This document shows positions 8,847-17,008 of a stretch of 64,000 nt of DNA, piece after piece; position 1 is the stretch's first letter, and each line of letters begins with the position of its first letter. The stretch spans positions 1 to 64,000 of the forward strand of contig NZ_CAJYMD010000066.1 of assembly GCF_913776015.1 (NCBI RefSeq). The letters run 5' to 3'. Below the pieces are notes generated by a model. The model ran no database searches. It had not been told where the DNA came from and was given only the letters and a program-made list of their open reading frames with translations. A program made the translations under genes and the position numbers. The DNA comes from an uncultured Oxalicibacterium sp. (GTDB lineage Bacteria > Pseudomonadota > Gammaproteobacteria > Burkholderiales > Burkholderiaceae_D).

Positions 8847-9749
8847 TTAACGAATCGCAGCCACACCGGCGGCGACGGTAGGAAATTGCAGGCACACGCC
8901 CAATTCATTCTTGAGACGTTGATTCGAAAGGCGACGCGACTCCGCCATGAAAGACAACATGGCAGGCGTGACATGGTGTTGCAATTCGGCACGTGGCAAA
9001 CGCGGTGGACGCGGTAAGCCCATGGCATCAGCAACGGCATCGAAGTACGCCGCCATTTTCATATCGGAATCATCGACAGCGTGGTAAATACGCAACGGCT
9101 GCATACGCCGCATTGCGGCAATCACGATGCGCGCCAAGTCGTCGGCATGAATGTGATTGGTAAAGACATCGTCAGCATCGATCAAGGCTGGCGTTCCTTT
9201 TTGCAGGCGCTCGATCGGCAAGCGATCAGATGCATAGATACCGGGTACACGCACGATTGCCAGACGCGATTTCGAACGACGCGCCCACGACCGCAAGCTG
9301 GTTTCAGCATCCACGCGACGAATGGCGCGCGCATTCTTCGGCTTTACAGGTCGCGTTTCATGGACCAGCGCCCCGCTGCAATCGCCGTACACGCCGGAAG
9401 TACTGACATAAACCAGCGTGGTCCGCTCGGGTAAAATGGCGGTCAAATTGCGGGTCCGGCGATCAATTCGGCCTTCGGCTGGTGGCGGTGCCAGATGCAA
9501 TACGGTCGGCGCCAGACGCGCCAGGCGGCGCAAGGTATGCGGCTGATCGAGATCGGCCAGTATCGGTATCGCACCAGACGCGCGCAAAGCCACTGCACGT
9601 TCCGCCTGCGTTGTCACCGCAAAGACGCGATAACGTTCGCGCAGCAAGGGCAGCATGCGCATGCCGACATCGCCGCAACCGATGATTAGCAGGCGCGGTT
9701 TGCCCAGCTTGCCAGATTGGCGGACCGCAGGATTATTTTGAATTTGCAT
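8847..9749 (-). CDS. NAD-dependent epimerase/SDR-like protein (YeeZ-type)
   Basis: A 300-residue atypical extended SDR with an N-terminal dinucleotide motif LLIIGCGDVGMRML. The catalytic strand LVYVSTSGVYGDCSG retains Ser and Tyr, with a C-terminal substrate half. Proteins like this (E. coli YeeZ) have no settled reaction. The ATG at 9749 lies 17 residues before the first strand of the fold. The divergent reductase starts only 12 bp away. On this strand TACAAT sits 7 bases before the ATG, so a leaderless transcript is possible. Confidence 0.78.
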   Translation of the reverse strand: MQIQNNPAVRQSGKLGKPRLLIIGCGDVGMRMLPLLRERYRVFAVTTQAERAVALRASGAIPILADLDQPHTLRRLARLAPTVLHLAPPPAEGRIDRRTRNLTAILPERTTLVYVSTSGVYGDCSGALVHETRPVKPKNARAIRRVDAETSLRSWARRSKSRLAIVRVPGIYASDRLPIERLQKGTPALIDADDVFTNHIHADDLARIVIAAMRRMQPLRIYHAVDDSDMKMAAYFDAVADAMGLPRPPRLPRAELQHHVTPAMLSFMAESRRLSNQRLKNELGVCLQFPTVAAGVAAIR

Positions 9750-9761
9750 GATCAGGATTGT

Positions 9762-10799
9762 ATGACGTTCCACATTACCGTTAAGCCCAGCGGCCGGCAG
9801 TTTACCTGCGAAGCCGATGAAACCATCTTGAACGCCGCCATTCGTGCCGGCATCGGCCTGCCCTACGGGTGCAAGAATGGGGCTTGCAGCACTTGCCGCG
9901 GCACCATTCTGGAAGGCGATGTCCACCACGGCCCGCATCAGGAGCGCGCCCTGTCGGCTGCCGACGAATCGCGCGGATTCGCGCTGTTCTGCTGTGCCAA
10001 GCCCTATACCGATCTCGTCATCGAATCGCGCGAAGTACTGGGTGTAGGCGAGTTTCCGATGAAAAAGCTGCCTTCACGCGTGGTGAAGATGGAACGCCTT
10101 GGTGAAGACGTCATCGTACTGTCACTGCAATTGCCAGCCAACGAACGCCTGCAATATCGTGCCGGTCAGTACATCGAATTCCTGCTCAAGGATGGCAAGC
10201 GCCGCAGCTACAGCATCGCCAATGCACCACATGCCGACGAACACCTGACGCTGCACATCCGCCACATGCCTGGCGGCCTGTTCACCGATCATGTGTTCAA
10301 TGCCATGAAGGAACGCGAAATACTGCGCTTTGAAGGCCCGCAAGGTACCTTCTTCCTGCGGGAAGACTCACGCAAGCCGATGGTGTTGCTGGCATCGGGC
10401 ACCGGTTTCGCACCACTGAAAGCGATCGTCGAACAGGCCGTCTACGAACGCAGCGAACGGCCGATGACGCTGTATTGGGGTGGCCGTCGTCCGCAGGATC
10501 TGTACATGCATGCGCTGTGTGAGGAGTGGGCACGCACATTGCCGAACTTCCGTTACGTGCCCGTGGTTTCTCATGCGACTGCCGAAGACGACTGGCAGGG
10601 CCGCAGCGGCTTCGTGCATCAGGCCGTAATGGCCGATCTGCCCGATCTGTCCGGCTACCAGGTTTACGCCTGCGGCAATCCGGCCATGGTGGAAGCAGCG
10701 CAAGACGATTTCAGCAAGATATGCGGCTTGCCTGCCGACGAGTTCTATGCCGATGCCTTCACTTCGGAGGCCGATCTGCACAAGAACGTGGTGGAATAA
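9762..10799 (+). CDS. 2Fe-2S ferredoxin-NAD(P)H reductase (CDP-6-deoxy-delta-3,4-glucoseen reductase-like)
   Basis: A 345-residue one-chain electron transfer enzyme. The plant-type 2Fe-2S domain has C37, C42, C45 and C77. The FAD domain has RRSYSIANAP and the NAD domain has LLASGTGFAPLKAIVE with a C-terminal CGNPAMV. The usual name comes from AscD/RfbI of dideoxysugar synthesis, but no sugar genes are nearby. Homologs are widespread in Burkholderiales as stand-alone genes, so the true acceptor is unknown. AGGA lies 4 bases before ATG 9762. Confidence 0.85.
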   Translation: MTFHITVKPSGRQFTCEADETILNAAIRAGIGLPYGCKNGACSTCRGTILEGDVHHGPHQERALSAADESRGFALFCCAKPYTDLVIESREVLGVGEFPMKKLPSRVVKMERLGEDVIVLSLQLPANERLQYRAGQYIEFLLKDGKRRSYSIANAPHADEHLTLHIRHMPGGLFTDHVFNAMKEREILRFEGPQGTFFLREDSRKPMVLLASGTGFAPLKAIVEQAVYERSERPMTLYWGGRRPQDLYMHALCEEWARTLPNFRYVPVVSHATAEDDWQGRSGFVHQAVMADLPDLSGYQVYACGNPAMVEAAQDDFSKICGLPADEFYADAFTSEADLHKNVVE

Positions 10800-10833
10800 G
10801 ACACACACGCCAAGGCCTGCGCACGCAAACGTT

Positions 10834-10862
10834 TTGACGACCTGTGCAAAACCGCTTACCAT
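10834..10862 (+). promoter_or_regulatory. Sigma-70 promoter candidate for the argD leader
   Basis: TTGACG (10834-10839) and TACCAT (10857-10862) are separated by exactly 17 bp, matching the consensus at 5/6 and 4/6 positions. The start of transcription would fall at about 10869, on the first base of the small ORF that follows. Confidence 0.5.
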
Positions 10863-10868
10863 TTCCGC

Positions 10869-10919
10869 ATGAAATCGATTGCCAACCACCTGCGACGCCG
10901 TCACGCCCTGCCTTGTTAG
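10869..10919 (+). CDS. Possible 16-residue Arg/His-rich leader peptide before argD
   Basis: ATG at 10869 opens a short frame translating to MKSIANHLRRRHALPC, then TAG. It has three consecutive Arg codons (CGA CGC CGT, 10893-10901) and two His codons, and it is followed 35 bp later by an intrinsic terminator and then the argD-like gene. This arrangement resembles amino-acid attenuators. No ribosome site precedes it; if the promoter call is right the message starts on the ATG. I do not see a strong antiterminator pairing, so this is a hypothesis. Confidence 0.3.
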   Translation: MKSIANHLRRRHALPC

Positions 10920-10954
10920 AGGACGCCGTGCGCTCAGGCTTTTGCCGATCACCC

Positions 10955-10989
10955 AGCCACAGGCCCATCCTGTGGCTTTTTTATTTTTG
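10955..10989 (+). terminator. Rho-independent terminator/attenuator upstream of the argD-like gene
   Basis: Stem AGCCACAGG (10955-10963) pairs with CCTGTGGCT (10969-10977), loop CCCAT, followed by TTTTTATTTTT. It lies 155 bp after the reductase stop and 77 bp before the argD-like start. It either ends the reductase transcript or acts as an attenuator. Confidence 0.85.
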
Positions 10990-11065
10990 TGTTTGTTTTT
11001 AATTGTCGCGAACAACCGGACGTTCTCGCCATCCAATCTTCACTTTTCGTTCAGGAGCACCCGCA

Positions 11066-12268
11066 ATGGAATTCAGCCAGTACGACGTCAACAAACTGAT
11101 GTACATCACCAACCGCCCGCCGCTGGTATTCGTGGAAGGCGATGGCATGTGGCTGACCGACAATAACGGCAAACGCTATCTGGACTATTTGCAAGGCTGG
11201 GCTGTCAACTGCCTCGGCCACTCGCCAGCATGCATTCACGATGCCTTGGTCGCGCAATCGAAAAAACTCATCAATCCTTCGCCAGCGTTCTACAACGAAC
11301 CATCGATCGAACTGGCCAAGCTGCTGACCGAGAATTCCTGCTTCGACCGCGTGTTTTTTGCCAACAGCGGTGCCGAAGCCAATGAAGGCGCATTCAAGCT
11401 GGCACGCAAGTGGGGCAAGCTCCACAAGAACGCCGCTGGCGAAAATCGCTACGAAATCATCACCTTCGACCACAGCTTTCACGGCCGCACAATCGCGGCC
11501 ATGTCGGCCAGCGGCAAGGCCGGTTGGGACACCATCTTCGCACCGCAGGTGCCGGGCTTCCTGAAGGCAGACCTGAACGATATCGCCAGCGTCGAAAAAT
11601 TGATCACCGACAAAACCGTCGCCATCATGCTTGAACCGGTACAGGGCGAAGCGGGCGTTATCCCGGCCACGCGCGAATTCATGCAGGCACTGCGCGCACT
11701 GACCAAGAAGCACAACATCCTGCTGATCGTCGATGAAGTGCAAACCGGCATGGGCCGCACGGGTGAAATGTTTGCGTATCAATTGTCGGGCATCGAACCT
11801 GACATCATGACGCTGGGCAAAGGCATCGGCGGCGGCGTGCCGCTGGCCGCACTGCTGGCACGCGAAGAAATCGCCGTCTTTGAAGCGGGTGATCAGGGTG
11901 GCACCTACAACGGCAATCCGGTCATGACGGCGGTTGGCGTGGCAGTCGCCAAGGCCTTGCTGGCACCAGGCTTCCTGCAATCGGTACAGGACAAGGGCAA
12001 CTACCTGAGCCAGGAATTGATCAAGCTGTCCAACAAACATGGTCTTGCGGGCGAACGTGGAGAAGGCCTGCTGCGCGCACTCAAGCTCGGCAAGGATATA
12101 GGTCCACAGATCGTCGATAAGGCACGCGACCTTGAACCATTCGGCCTGCTGTTGAACTCGCCGCGCCCCGATCTGCTGCGCTTCATGCCTTCGCTGAATG
12201 TGACGAAGGAAGAGCTCGACCAGATGCTGACGCTGCTGTCGGTTGTACTGACCGAACTGGGGCAATAA
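11066..12268 (+). CDS. argD: Acetylornithine aminotransferase family protein (class III PLP transaminase)
   Basis: A 400-residue class III aminotransferase. [17 protein letters not shown] binds the phosphate, HSFHGRT and [14 protein letters not shown] hold the cofactor aspartate, and TLGKGIGGG contains the Schiff-base lysine. In arginine synthesis it would convert N-acetylglutamate semialdehyde to N-acetylornithine in the cytosol. Related specificities (succinylornithine, 4-aminobutyrate) cannot be excluded. CAGGAG precedes ATG 11066 by 9 bases. The NlpC gene follows after 2 bp, suggesting co-transcription. Confidence 0.85.
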   Translation: MEFSQYDVNKLMYITNRPPLVFVEGDGMWLTDNNGKRYLDYLQGWAVNCLGHSPACIHDALVAQSKKLINPSPAFYNEPSIELAKLLTENSCFDRVFFANSGAEANEGAFKLARKWGKLHKNAAGENRYEIITFDHSFHGRTIAAMSASGKAGWDTIFAPQVPGFLKADLNDIASVEKLITDKTVAIMLEPVQGEAGVIPATREFMQALRALTKKHNILLIVDEVQTGMGRTGEMFAYQLSGIEPDIMTLGKGIGGGVPLAALLAREEIAVFEAGDQGGTYNGNPVMTAVGVAVAKALLAPGFLQSVQDKGNYLSQELIKLSNKHGLAGERGEGLLRALKLGKDIGPQIVDKARDLEPFGLLLNSPRPDLLRFMPSLNVTKEELDQMLTLLSVVLTELGQ

Positions 12269-12270
12269 GC

Positions 12271-12795
12271 ATGCGGGCCATGTCATCTTCGTCAGCGTTC
12301 TTACTGCCGATGGCAGCGTGGCGGCGCATGAGACTGGCATGGCTGGCGCTCGCAACTATTCTTCTGTTAAGTGCCTGCGGCAGCATCACGCCGCCGGCAG
12401 AACAACGCCCGCCAAGTGCCCGCGGCAATGAAGTCGTGCTATTTGCGATGGGCATGATGGATACCGGCTATCGCTTCGGTGGCAAGAATCCCGAAGCCGG
12501 TTTCGATTGCAGCGGCATGGTGTCCTATATTTTTCGTGAAGCCGTTGGCGTGCATGTCTCGGGCAGTGCTGCCGATATCGCCAAGCGTGGCCGCGAAGTC
12601 AATCCGCGTTCACTGCGCGCCGGCGATCTTGTGTTCTTCAACACCATGAACCGCTCGTTCTCGCATGTCGGCATTTATATCGGCGATGGTCGCTTTGTCC
12701 ATGCACCTTCGACCAATGGACGTGTGCGCATCGACCGCATGGACAATCGCTATTTCGCGCAGCGTTTCGAAATGGCACGCAGCTATTTCGACTGA
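12271..12795 (+). CDS. NlpC/P60 family lipoprotein peptidase
   Basis: A 174-residue secreted cell-wall peptidase candidate. A basic N-terminus and hydrophobic segment end in the lipobox LLSAC (C36). The NlpC/P60 domain has the catalytic Cys in FDCSGM (C80) and His in SHVGIY (H132), with H144 in RFVHAP as the likely third residue. It would cleave peptidoglycan stem peptides from the periplasmic face. Several in-frame ATGs (12271, 12310, 12328) are possible; 12271 is 2 bp after the argD-like stop. Length fits the single-domain Spr/YafL type. Confidence 0.85.
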   Translation: MRAMSSSSAFLLPMAAWRRMRLAWLALATILLLSACGSITPPAEQRPPSARGNEVVLFAMGMMDTGYRFGGKNPEAGFDCSGMVSYIFREAVGVHVSGSAADIAKRGREVNPRSLRAGDLVFFNTMNRSFSHVGIYIGDGRFVHAPSTNGRVRIDRMDNRYFAQRFEMARSYFD

Positions 12796-12815
12796 TCCTT
12801 TTGGTGGGAGGTGAC

Positions 12816-13418
12816 ATGCTGCATACCTTGAGCGATCAACGCGTCTGCTTTGTCGGCGACTCTTTCGTGCAGGGCACTGCCGATCCGCTCTGCCTGGGCT
12901 GGGCTGGCCGTCTTGCGCAGCATGCCGTCGCGCGCAGCATCAATCTCACGCATTACAACCTCGGCATTCGCCGCGATACGAGCCGCGATATCGCCCTGCG
13001 CTGGCAACAGGAATGCACTGCACGCTTGCCCAAAGATGCGGCACAACGCGTGGTGTTTTCATTCGGTGTTAACGACACAACGCTGATTCAAGGGGCACAA
13101 CGCATTGCGACCGGAGAAAGCATAGGTAATTTCCAGCACATTCTGAGCGCGGCTGCCCATCGCTTTCACGTCCTCGTGATAGGCCCACCACCAATGCCCG
13201 ATGCGGCACATACGCATCGTGTTGAGCGACTGGATCAACAATTCGCCGATCTGGCGCTGGCGTTGAATGTCCCTTACCTGTCTGTACTCGATGATTTGCG
13301 CAAGGATCCGCACTGGTTGCGTGAAGCAGCCAGCAACGATGGCGCGCATCCGGGTGCCCATGGCTATGCACGGCTTGCCGAACTGGTACAGACGTGGGAC
13401 AAGTGGTGGTTCAGATAG
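12816..13418 (+). CDS. SGNH/GDSL-type hydrolase
   Basis: A 200-residue cytosolic-looking SGNH esterase. Block I is FVGDSFVQG (Ser16), block III is SFGVNDT (Asn) and block V is DGAHPGAHGY (Asp, His). No signal peptide is seen. The ATG at 12816 has GGGAGG 3 bases upstream, which favours it over the TTG at 12801. It follows the NlpC gene by 20 bp and may share its transcript. Substrate is unknown; the family includes esterases, lipases and acyl hydrolases. Confidence 0.82.
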   Translation: MLHTLSDQRVCFVGDSFVQGTADPLCLGWAGRLAQHAVARSINLTHYNLGIRRDTSRDIALRWQQECTARLPKDAAQRVVFSFGVNDTTLIQGAQRIATGESIGNFQHILSAAAHRFHVLVIGPPPMPDAAHTHRVERLDQQFADLALALNVPYLSVLDDLRKDPHWLREAASNDGAHPGAHGYARLAELVQTWDKWWFR

Positions 13419-13472
13419 GCACGTAAAGCGCCACAACACGTCAAACGGCGCGGCAAGTAAAACTCCCGTAAT

Positions 13473-13832
13473 TCACGCAGCGGCGTATACCAGCGCCATC
13501 GCCATCATGGCCGGAATTGCCTGCACGAACAAAATCTTGCGGCTCGCCGTCAGGGCACCGAAGACACCGGCCACCAGCACGCAGGACAGGAAAAACACCT
13601 TGATCGCCATACCTTCACTGCCCAGACACAGCCCCCAAATCAAGCCTGCCGCCAGAAAGCCGTTGTACAACCCCTGATTTGCCGCCATGACACGCGTCGA
13701 TTTGGCCTGCTCTGCCGACAGACCAAAGGCCTTGCGCCCTGCCGGCCTCTCCCACAAGAACATTTCGAGCACCAGGATATACACGTGCAGAAACGCAATC
13801 AGTGCAACGGCGATATCAGCCAGCAGAGACAT
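13473..13832 (-). CDS. DUF1304 family membrane protein
   Basis: A 119-residue protein with four predicted helices and the family signature EMFLWERPAGRKAFGL followed by NQGLYNGFLAAGL. Such proteins are inner-membrane and of unknown function. It lies 18 bp downstream of the MDR oxidoreductase gene on the same strand, so the two are probably co-transcribed. Confidence 0.85.
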   Translation of the reverse strand: MSLLADIAVALIAFLHVYILVLEMFLWERPAGRKAFGLSAEQAKSTRVMAANQGLYNGFLAAGLIWGLCLGSEGMAIKVFFLSCVLVAGVFGALTASRKILFVQAIPAMMAMALVYAAA

Positions 13833-13850
13833 GAGGCAGACCGATCCGGA

Positions 13851-14786
13851 TCAGGGTTGACCGACGTAGAGCACGATCTTGCCGACCGCGCGTCCCGACT
13901 GGCTGAAGGCATGTGCCTTGGCGATATCCTTGAGCGCATATTCGGCACCGACGATGGGCCGAATGGCGCCTGCATCTACCAATGCAGCAAGTTGCGTCAG
14001 AATCGGCGCACTCGGCTCGATGAAAACGAAACCGGCCCGCATGCCAAGCTCCTTCGCTCGCTCTTCGGATGGCGGGCTGACAATCGAAACGAGGATGCCG
14101 CCCGGCTTGAGCACATTCCACGACACATCCTGCACTTGTCCGCCCAGCGTATCGAACACGACGTCTACATCCTTGACGACTTTCTCAAACGCCTGCGCAC
14201 GGTAATCGATGACCTCATCGGCCCCCAGCGAGCGCACCAGCGAAACGTTCTTGCCCGATGCCGTCGCAATCACATACGCGCCGCGCGTCTTCGCCAACTG
14301 GATCGCCAGGGAGCCGACACCGCCGGCACCCGCATGAATCAACACGCGCTGGCGTGAAGTGATGCGTGCCGTGGTGATCAGCACTTCCCATGCCGTGATG
14401 CCGGCCAAGGGCAAGGATGCCGCCTCGGCATGCGAGACGGTCTTCGGCTTGTGCGCGAGTTCGGTTTCGCGGATCGCCACATATTCGGCATAGGTGCCAT
14501 CGCGCTTGATATCGGGCCGCGAGAAAACCGCATCGCCGACCTTGAAACGTGTCACGTTTTCACCGATGGCTTCGACAACGCCAGATACATCCCAACCGAG
14601 AATCAGCGGAAAGGTATAGGACAGCATGCTCTTTGCATGCCCTTCGCGAATTTTCCAGTCCACCGGATTGACTGAAGCATTGACGACACGCACTAGTACA
14701 TCGTCCGCTGCAATCTGCGGCATCGGCGCATCTTCATAGGCAAGGACATCGGCATTGCCGTAAGCATGGATTCGAACTGCTTTCAT
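13851..14786 (-). CDS. NADP-dependent quinone oxidoreductase-like MDR protein
   Basis: A 311-residue zinc-free medium-chain dehydrogenase/reductase. The N-terminal GroES-like domain contains ILGWDVSGVVEAIG, and the Rossmann domain contains HAGAGGVGSLAIQLAK followed by DVVFDTLGG. The zinc ligands of alcohol dehydrogenases are absent, as in quinone oxidoreductases. It probably reduces quinones or enones with NADPH in the cytosol. First gene of a pair with the DUF1304 gene. Confidence 0.85.
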   Translation of the reverse strand: MKAVRIHAYGNADVLAYEDAPMPQIAADDVLVRVVNASVNPVDWKIREGHAKSMLSYTFPLILGWDVSGVVEAIGENVTRFKVGDAVFSRPDIKRDGTYAEYVAIRETELAHKPKTVSHAEAASLPLAGITAWEVLITTARITSRQRVLIHAGAGGVGSLAIQLAKTRGAYVIATASGKNVSLVRSLGADEVIDYRAQAFEKVVKDVDVVFDTLGGQVQDVSWNVLKPGGILVSIVSPPSEERAKELGMRAGFVFIEPSAPILTQLAALVDAGAIRPIVGAEYALKDIAKAHAFSQSGRAVGKIVLYVGQP

Positions 14787-14883
14787 CGTTTTATCCTTTT
14801 GAATTGATTATTTTTCGGAAGAACGTGATGAATACTCACACATTCCGCCGCGGATGTGAATGCAGTACAGGCAAATCTTCGTG

Positions 14884-15273
14884 CTAACGATGTGTCGCTT
14901 CGTACTCTGCAAACTGGATACCCAGCTTGTACTCGAGGCTTTCGCCGAGACGCGGACCGATGCCGGGCAGAATCGCACGCAGATTACGCGGGAACATGTG
15001 CAACTCGTGCCGCATATCACGCAGCATCTTTTCAGCCTCTTCGTTTTCCATGCCTGCTTCGAGACGTTCACGACACTCGATCACCAGCGCCAGCAGGCCA
15101 TCGGTAAAGTAGTCGAGCCCGTCGTCGTAGGTATCACGCAGCAAGGCAATCAGACGATCGTAAAGGATCAGGAGTTTTGCCAGGTCGGCGGCAGGCGTCG
15201 GCGCCGGCAACGCCGGTTTCAATGGACGCCGGAAAGGCAGGACATTACTGCCATCTGTATTCTTGATCGACAT
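14884..15273 (-). CDS. Hypothetical protein, helical, 129 residues
   Basis: I do not recognise this protein. After a Pro-rich start (NVLPFRRPLKPALPAPTP) it is predicted to be mostly helical, with charged amphipathic stretches around YDRLIALLRDTYDDGLDYFT and ENEEAEKMLRDMRHEL. No signal peptide or Cys pair is seen. The ATG at 15273 is preceded by GGCGGC, a weak site; an in-frame ATG 15 codons upstream is also possible. It lies 97 bp upstream of the MDR gene on the same strand. Confidence 0.6.
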   Translation of the reverse strand: MSIKNTDGSNVLPFRRPLKPALPAPTPAADLAKLLILYDRLIALLRDTYDDGLDYFTDGLLALVIECRERLEAGMENEEAEKMLRDMRHELHMFPRNLRAILPGIGPRLGESLEYKLGIQFAEYEATHR

Positions 15274-15739
15274 AGAGCCGCCCGAACGAAAAACAAGGTG
15301 CGCTCGGCACCCTGACAAAAGGAACGATGCACGCTTTGATTGTGCGCCTGATCGTCAATTTGCGCCGCAAAAAAATGCGCGTCTGTTGCGCAACGCACGT
15401 CAAACGGCTTTTTACGCGTTGTCTCGACACCGATCAAACTGAGCGTATTGTCAGCCAGATGCGCCAGGAATCGCATTCCACCAATGGATGCTCCCTGTTC
15501 GCCTCGCGCAGCAGATTGACGTAACGCGGCAGTTCGACATCGCTGAGTTCAAAAAGAATGCTTTAGCCTTTTTGCGCCAGAATCTCCGCTTCGAGTTCGT
15601 CAAAACTGCCATGGCTTCGGCAGAAGTGCGACGGGAAAAGAAAGGAAGGCGCGCCGAGCGGATGATGCATTACCGGCCAAACAGTCCGTGGCCTGCGACG
15701 TCAGCCGGCTTGCACGACGAGAAAACTTGATCGTCGTTC
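15274..15739. other. Intergenic region with no intact gene
   Basis: About 465 bp between the hypothetical gene and the GFA gene. Apart from the remnant at 15434-15670 I see no complete gene, tRNA or clear terminator. Confidence 0.5.
15434..15670 (-). pseudogene. Possible gene remnant with an in-frame stop
   Basis: On the minus strand one frame reads HGSFDELEAEILAQKG, then TAA at 15565-15563, then continues SILFELSDVELPRYVNLL and REANREHPLVE in the same frame until TGA at 15436. Both sides have native-like codon choice and balanced composition, unlike random intergenic frames. This suggests a short gene broken by a nonsense change, perhaps also frameshifted near its end. The ancestor is not recognised. 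The assignment rests on composition only. Confidence 0.3.
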
Positions 15740-16153
15740 TTAAGCAGGGCTGCTATCGGGAGAGCTGTATTGCTCGATGACTTGCTGCTCGGTTAAGGTC
15801 GGCGTCTGATTCGCAAAATCATAATAAGCTGGCTTCTTGTCGATATAAATCTGACTCGCCAGTTCAAGATCGGTGGTCTCGAATGTACCGGCAGGAATGA
15901 AATATTCGCCTGTCGCCAGTAGCTTGTAATACAAATGCGTACCGCACTGCTTGCAGAATGCGCGCTCGGCCCATTCGGAAGAAGCGTATGTCGCAATCTG
16001 CTCAGTACCAGCGAATTGCACCCCGGCCCCGCAATGCACCGCCAACAAAGGCCCGCCACCCCAGCGACGGCAAGTTGCGCAGTGGCATGCACCAATTTCT
16101 TTTGTATCCGGACTGGCAAAACTCACCGCACCACACAAACAATGACCGTTCAT
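15740..16153 (-). CDS. GFA family protein (glutathione-dependent formaldehyde-activating fold)
   Basis: A 137-residue zinc protein of the Gfa/CENP-V fold. Metal ligands are visible as CLCGAV near the start, CHCATCRRWGG in the middle and FCKQCGTHLYY later. The family is named for S-hydroxymethylglutathione synthase, though most members lack proven activity. GAGGAGAG lies just before ATG 16153, deciding the start over an ATG 8 codons upstream. It is 62 bp downstream of the ICMT gene on the same strand. Confidence 0.85.
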   Translation of the reverse strand: MNGHCLCGAVSFASPDTKEIGACHCATCRRWGGGPLLAVHCGAGVQFAGTEQIATYASSEWAERAFCKQCGTHLYYKLLATGEYFIPAGTFETTDLELASQIYIDKKPAYYDFANQTPTLTEQQVIEQYSSPDSSPA

Positions 16154-16215
16154 AGTCTCTCTCCTCGGATTATTCAATCACGCTCGCCGTCAACCATTCA
16201 GCATGACCTGCTCAC

Positions 16216-16677
16216 TCAAATCCAGCGACGAGTCCGATGCTTGTAGGTCAGGTAGGCCTCACCGAATTTCTTCGTCAACACACGCTCTTCCGGCATGATC
16301 TGGAAACGCGTGACATAGGCCACGAACACCACCGGCGCAATCCAGACAGCTAGCGAATCGAGACGAATCGCATAGGCAACCAGCAGCAACAGCAGGCTCA
16401 AATACATTGGATTGCGCGAAAGCCGAAACACCCCGTACGTCACCAGATGTGATGCCTTGTCCGGATTGATCGGGTTGATAGTCGTGCGGCGACGCCAGAA
16501 ATGAACAACGACGGCCAGTGCCAGTACGGCGCTGATTTGCGACAGGCCGACGCCTACCATCATGCGCAACGATGTGGGATCGAGCATGATGTTCGTGGCA
16601 TGTGCATACCATTTCATCAGGATGCCAATCAGAATCGCGACGATGGGAGCGGGAATTTTGGTTTCGAGAATTTGCAC
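16216..16677 (-). CDS. Isoprenylcysteine carboxylmethyltransferase family membrane protein
   Basis: A 153-residue membrane methyltransferase-like protein. Four hydrophobic segments surround the ICMT/PEMT core: LVTYGVFRLSRNPMYLSLLL (substrate and cofactor region) and the C-terminal EERVLTKKFGEAYLTYKHRT. Bacterial members are thought to methylate lipids or small molecules at the membrane using S-adenosylmethionine; the substrate here is unknown. Confidence 0.85.
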   Translation of the reverse strand: MQILETKIPAPIVAILIGILMKWYAHATNIMLDPTSLRMMVGVGLSQISAVLALAVVVHFWRRRTTINPINPDKASHLVTYGVFRLSRNPMYLSLLLLLVAYAIRLDSLAVWIAPVVFVAYVTRFQIMPEERVLTKKFGEAYLTYKHRTRRWI

Positions 16678-17008
16678 AATAGAAGAGGAACGCTAAACAT
16701 CGGTGGAAATATCAGGCTGTAAGGCATGGCCAGCAACGTGCCATACCAGGAGCCCCACGCTATTTGGGACTGAACATTAACAGAATTTTAATGCAGCAAT
16801 CCGCCAACGTAACAGTTCCGTCTCGCACAGAAAGGAAACCGGCATGAGAATCCATGATCAAGAGATCGCTTCTCGTCGAGATGTCATCTACAAGACAAGA
16901 TAGCCGCTCGCGACAATGAATGACATCCATTTTGTACACGGCGATAATTATTTCCACCCATAAAAAAACGGCGCCTGAGCGCCGTTTTTTCTGGATGATA
17001 CGAGTGTG
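16678..17008. other. Intergenic region between the ICMT gene and lpdA
   Basis: About 330 bp. On the plus strand AAGGAA lies 7 bases before ATG 16844, which opens a 19-codon ORF (MRIHDQEIASRRDVIYKTR) ending at 16903. This may be chance. The lpdA terminator occupies 16962-16990. Nothing else is recognisable. Confidence 0.4.
16962..16990 (-). terminator. Terminator of the pyruvate dehydrogenase operon
   Basis: Stem ACGGCGC with GCGCCGT, 4-base loop, flanked by A and T runs, lying 19 bp after the lpdA stop. On the minus strand it ends in seven T's. Confidence 0.88.

Noticed and set aside
10931..10963. Antiterminator pairing for the proposed argD attenuator
   Set aside because: Only 4-bp pairings (GGCT with AGCC, CCTG with CAGG) can be found between leader and terminator; the 6-bp CCTGTG match at 10841-10846 lies upstream of the predicted transcript start.
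16844..16903. 19-codon ORF with AAGGAA upstream
   Set aside because: Too short and without conservation data; listed only as part of the intergenic description.
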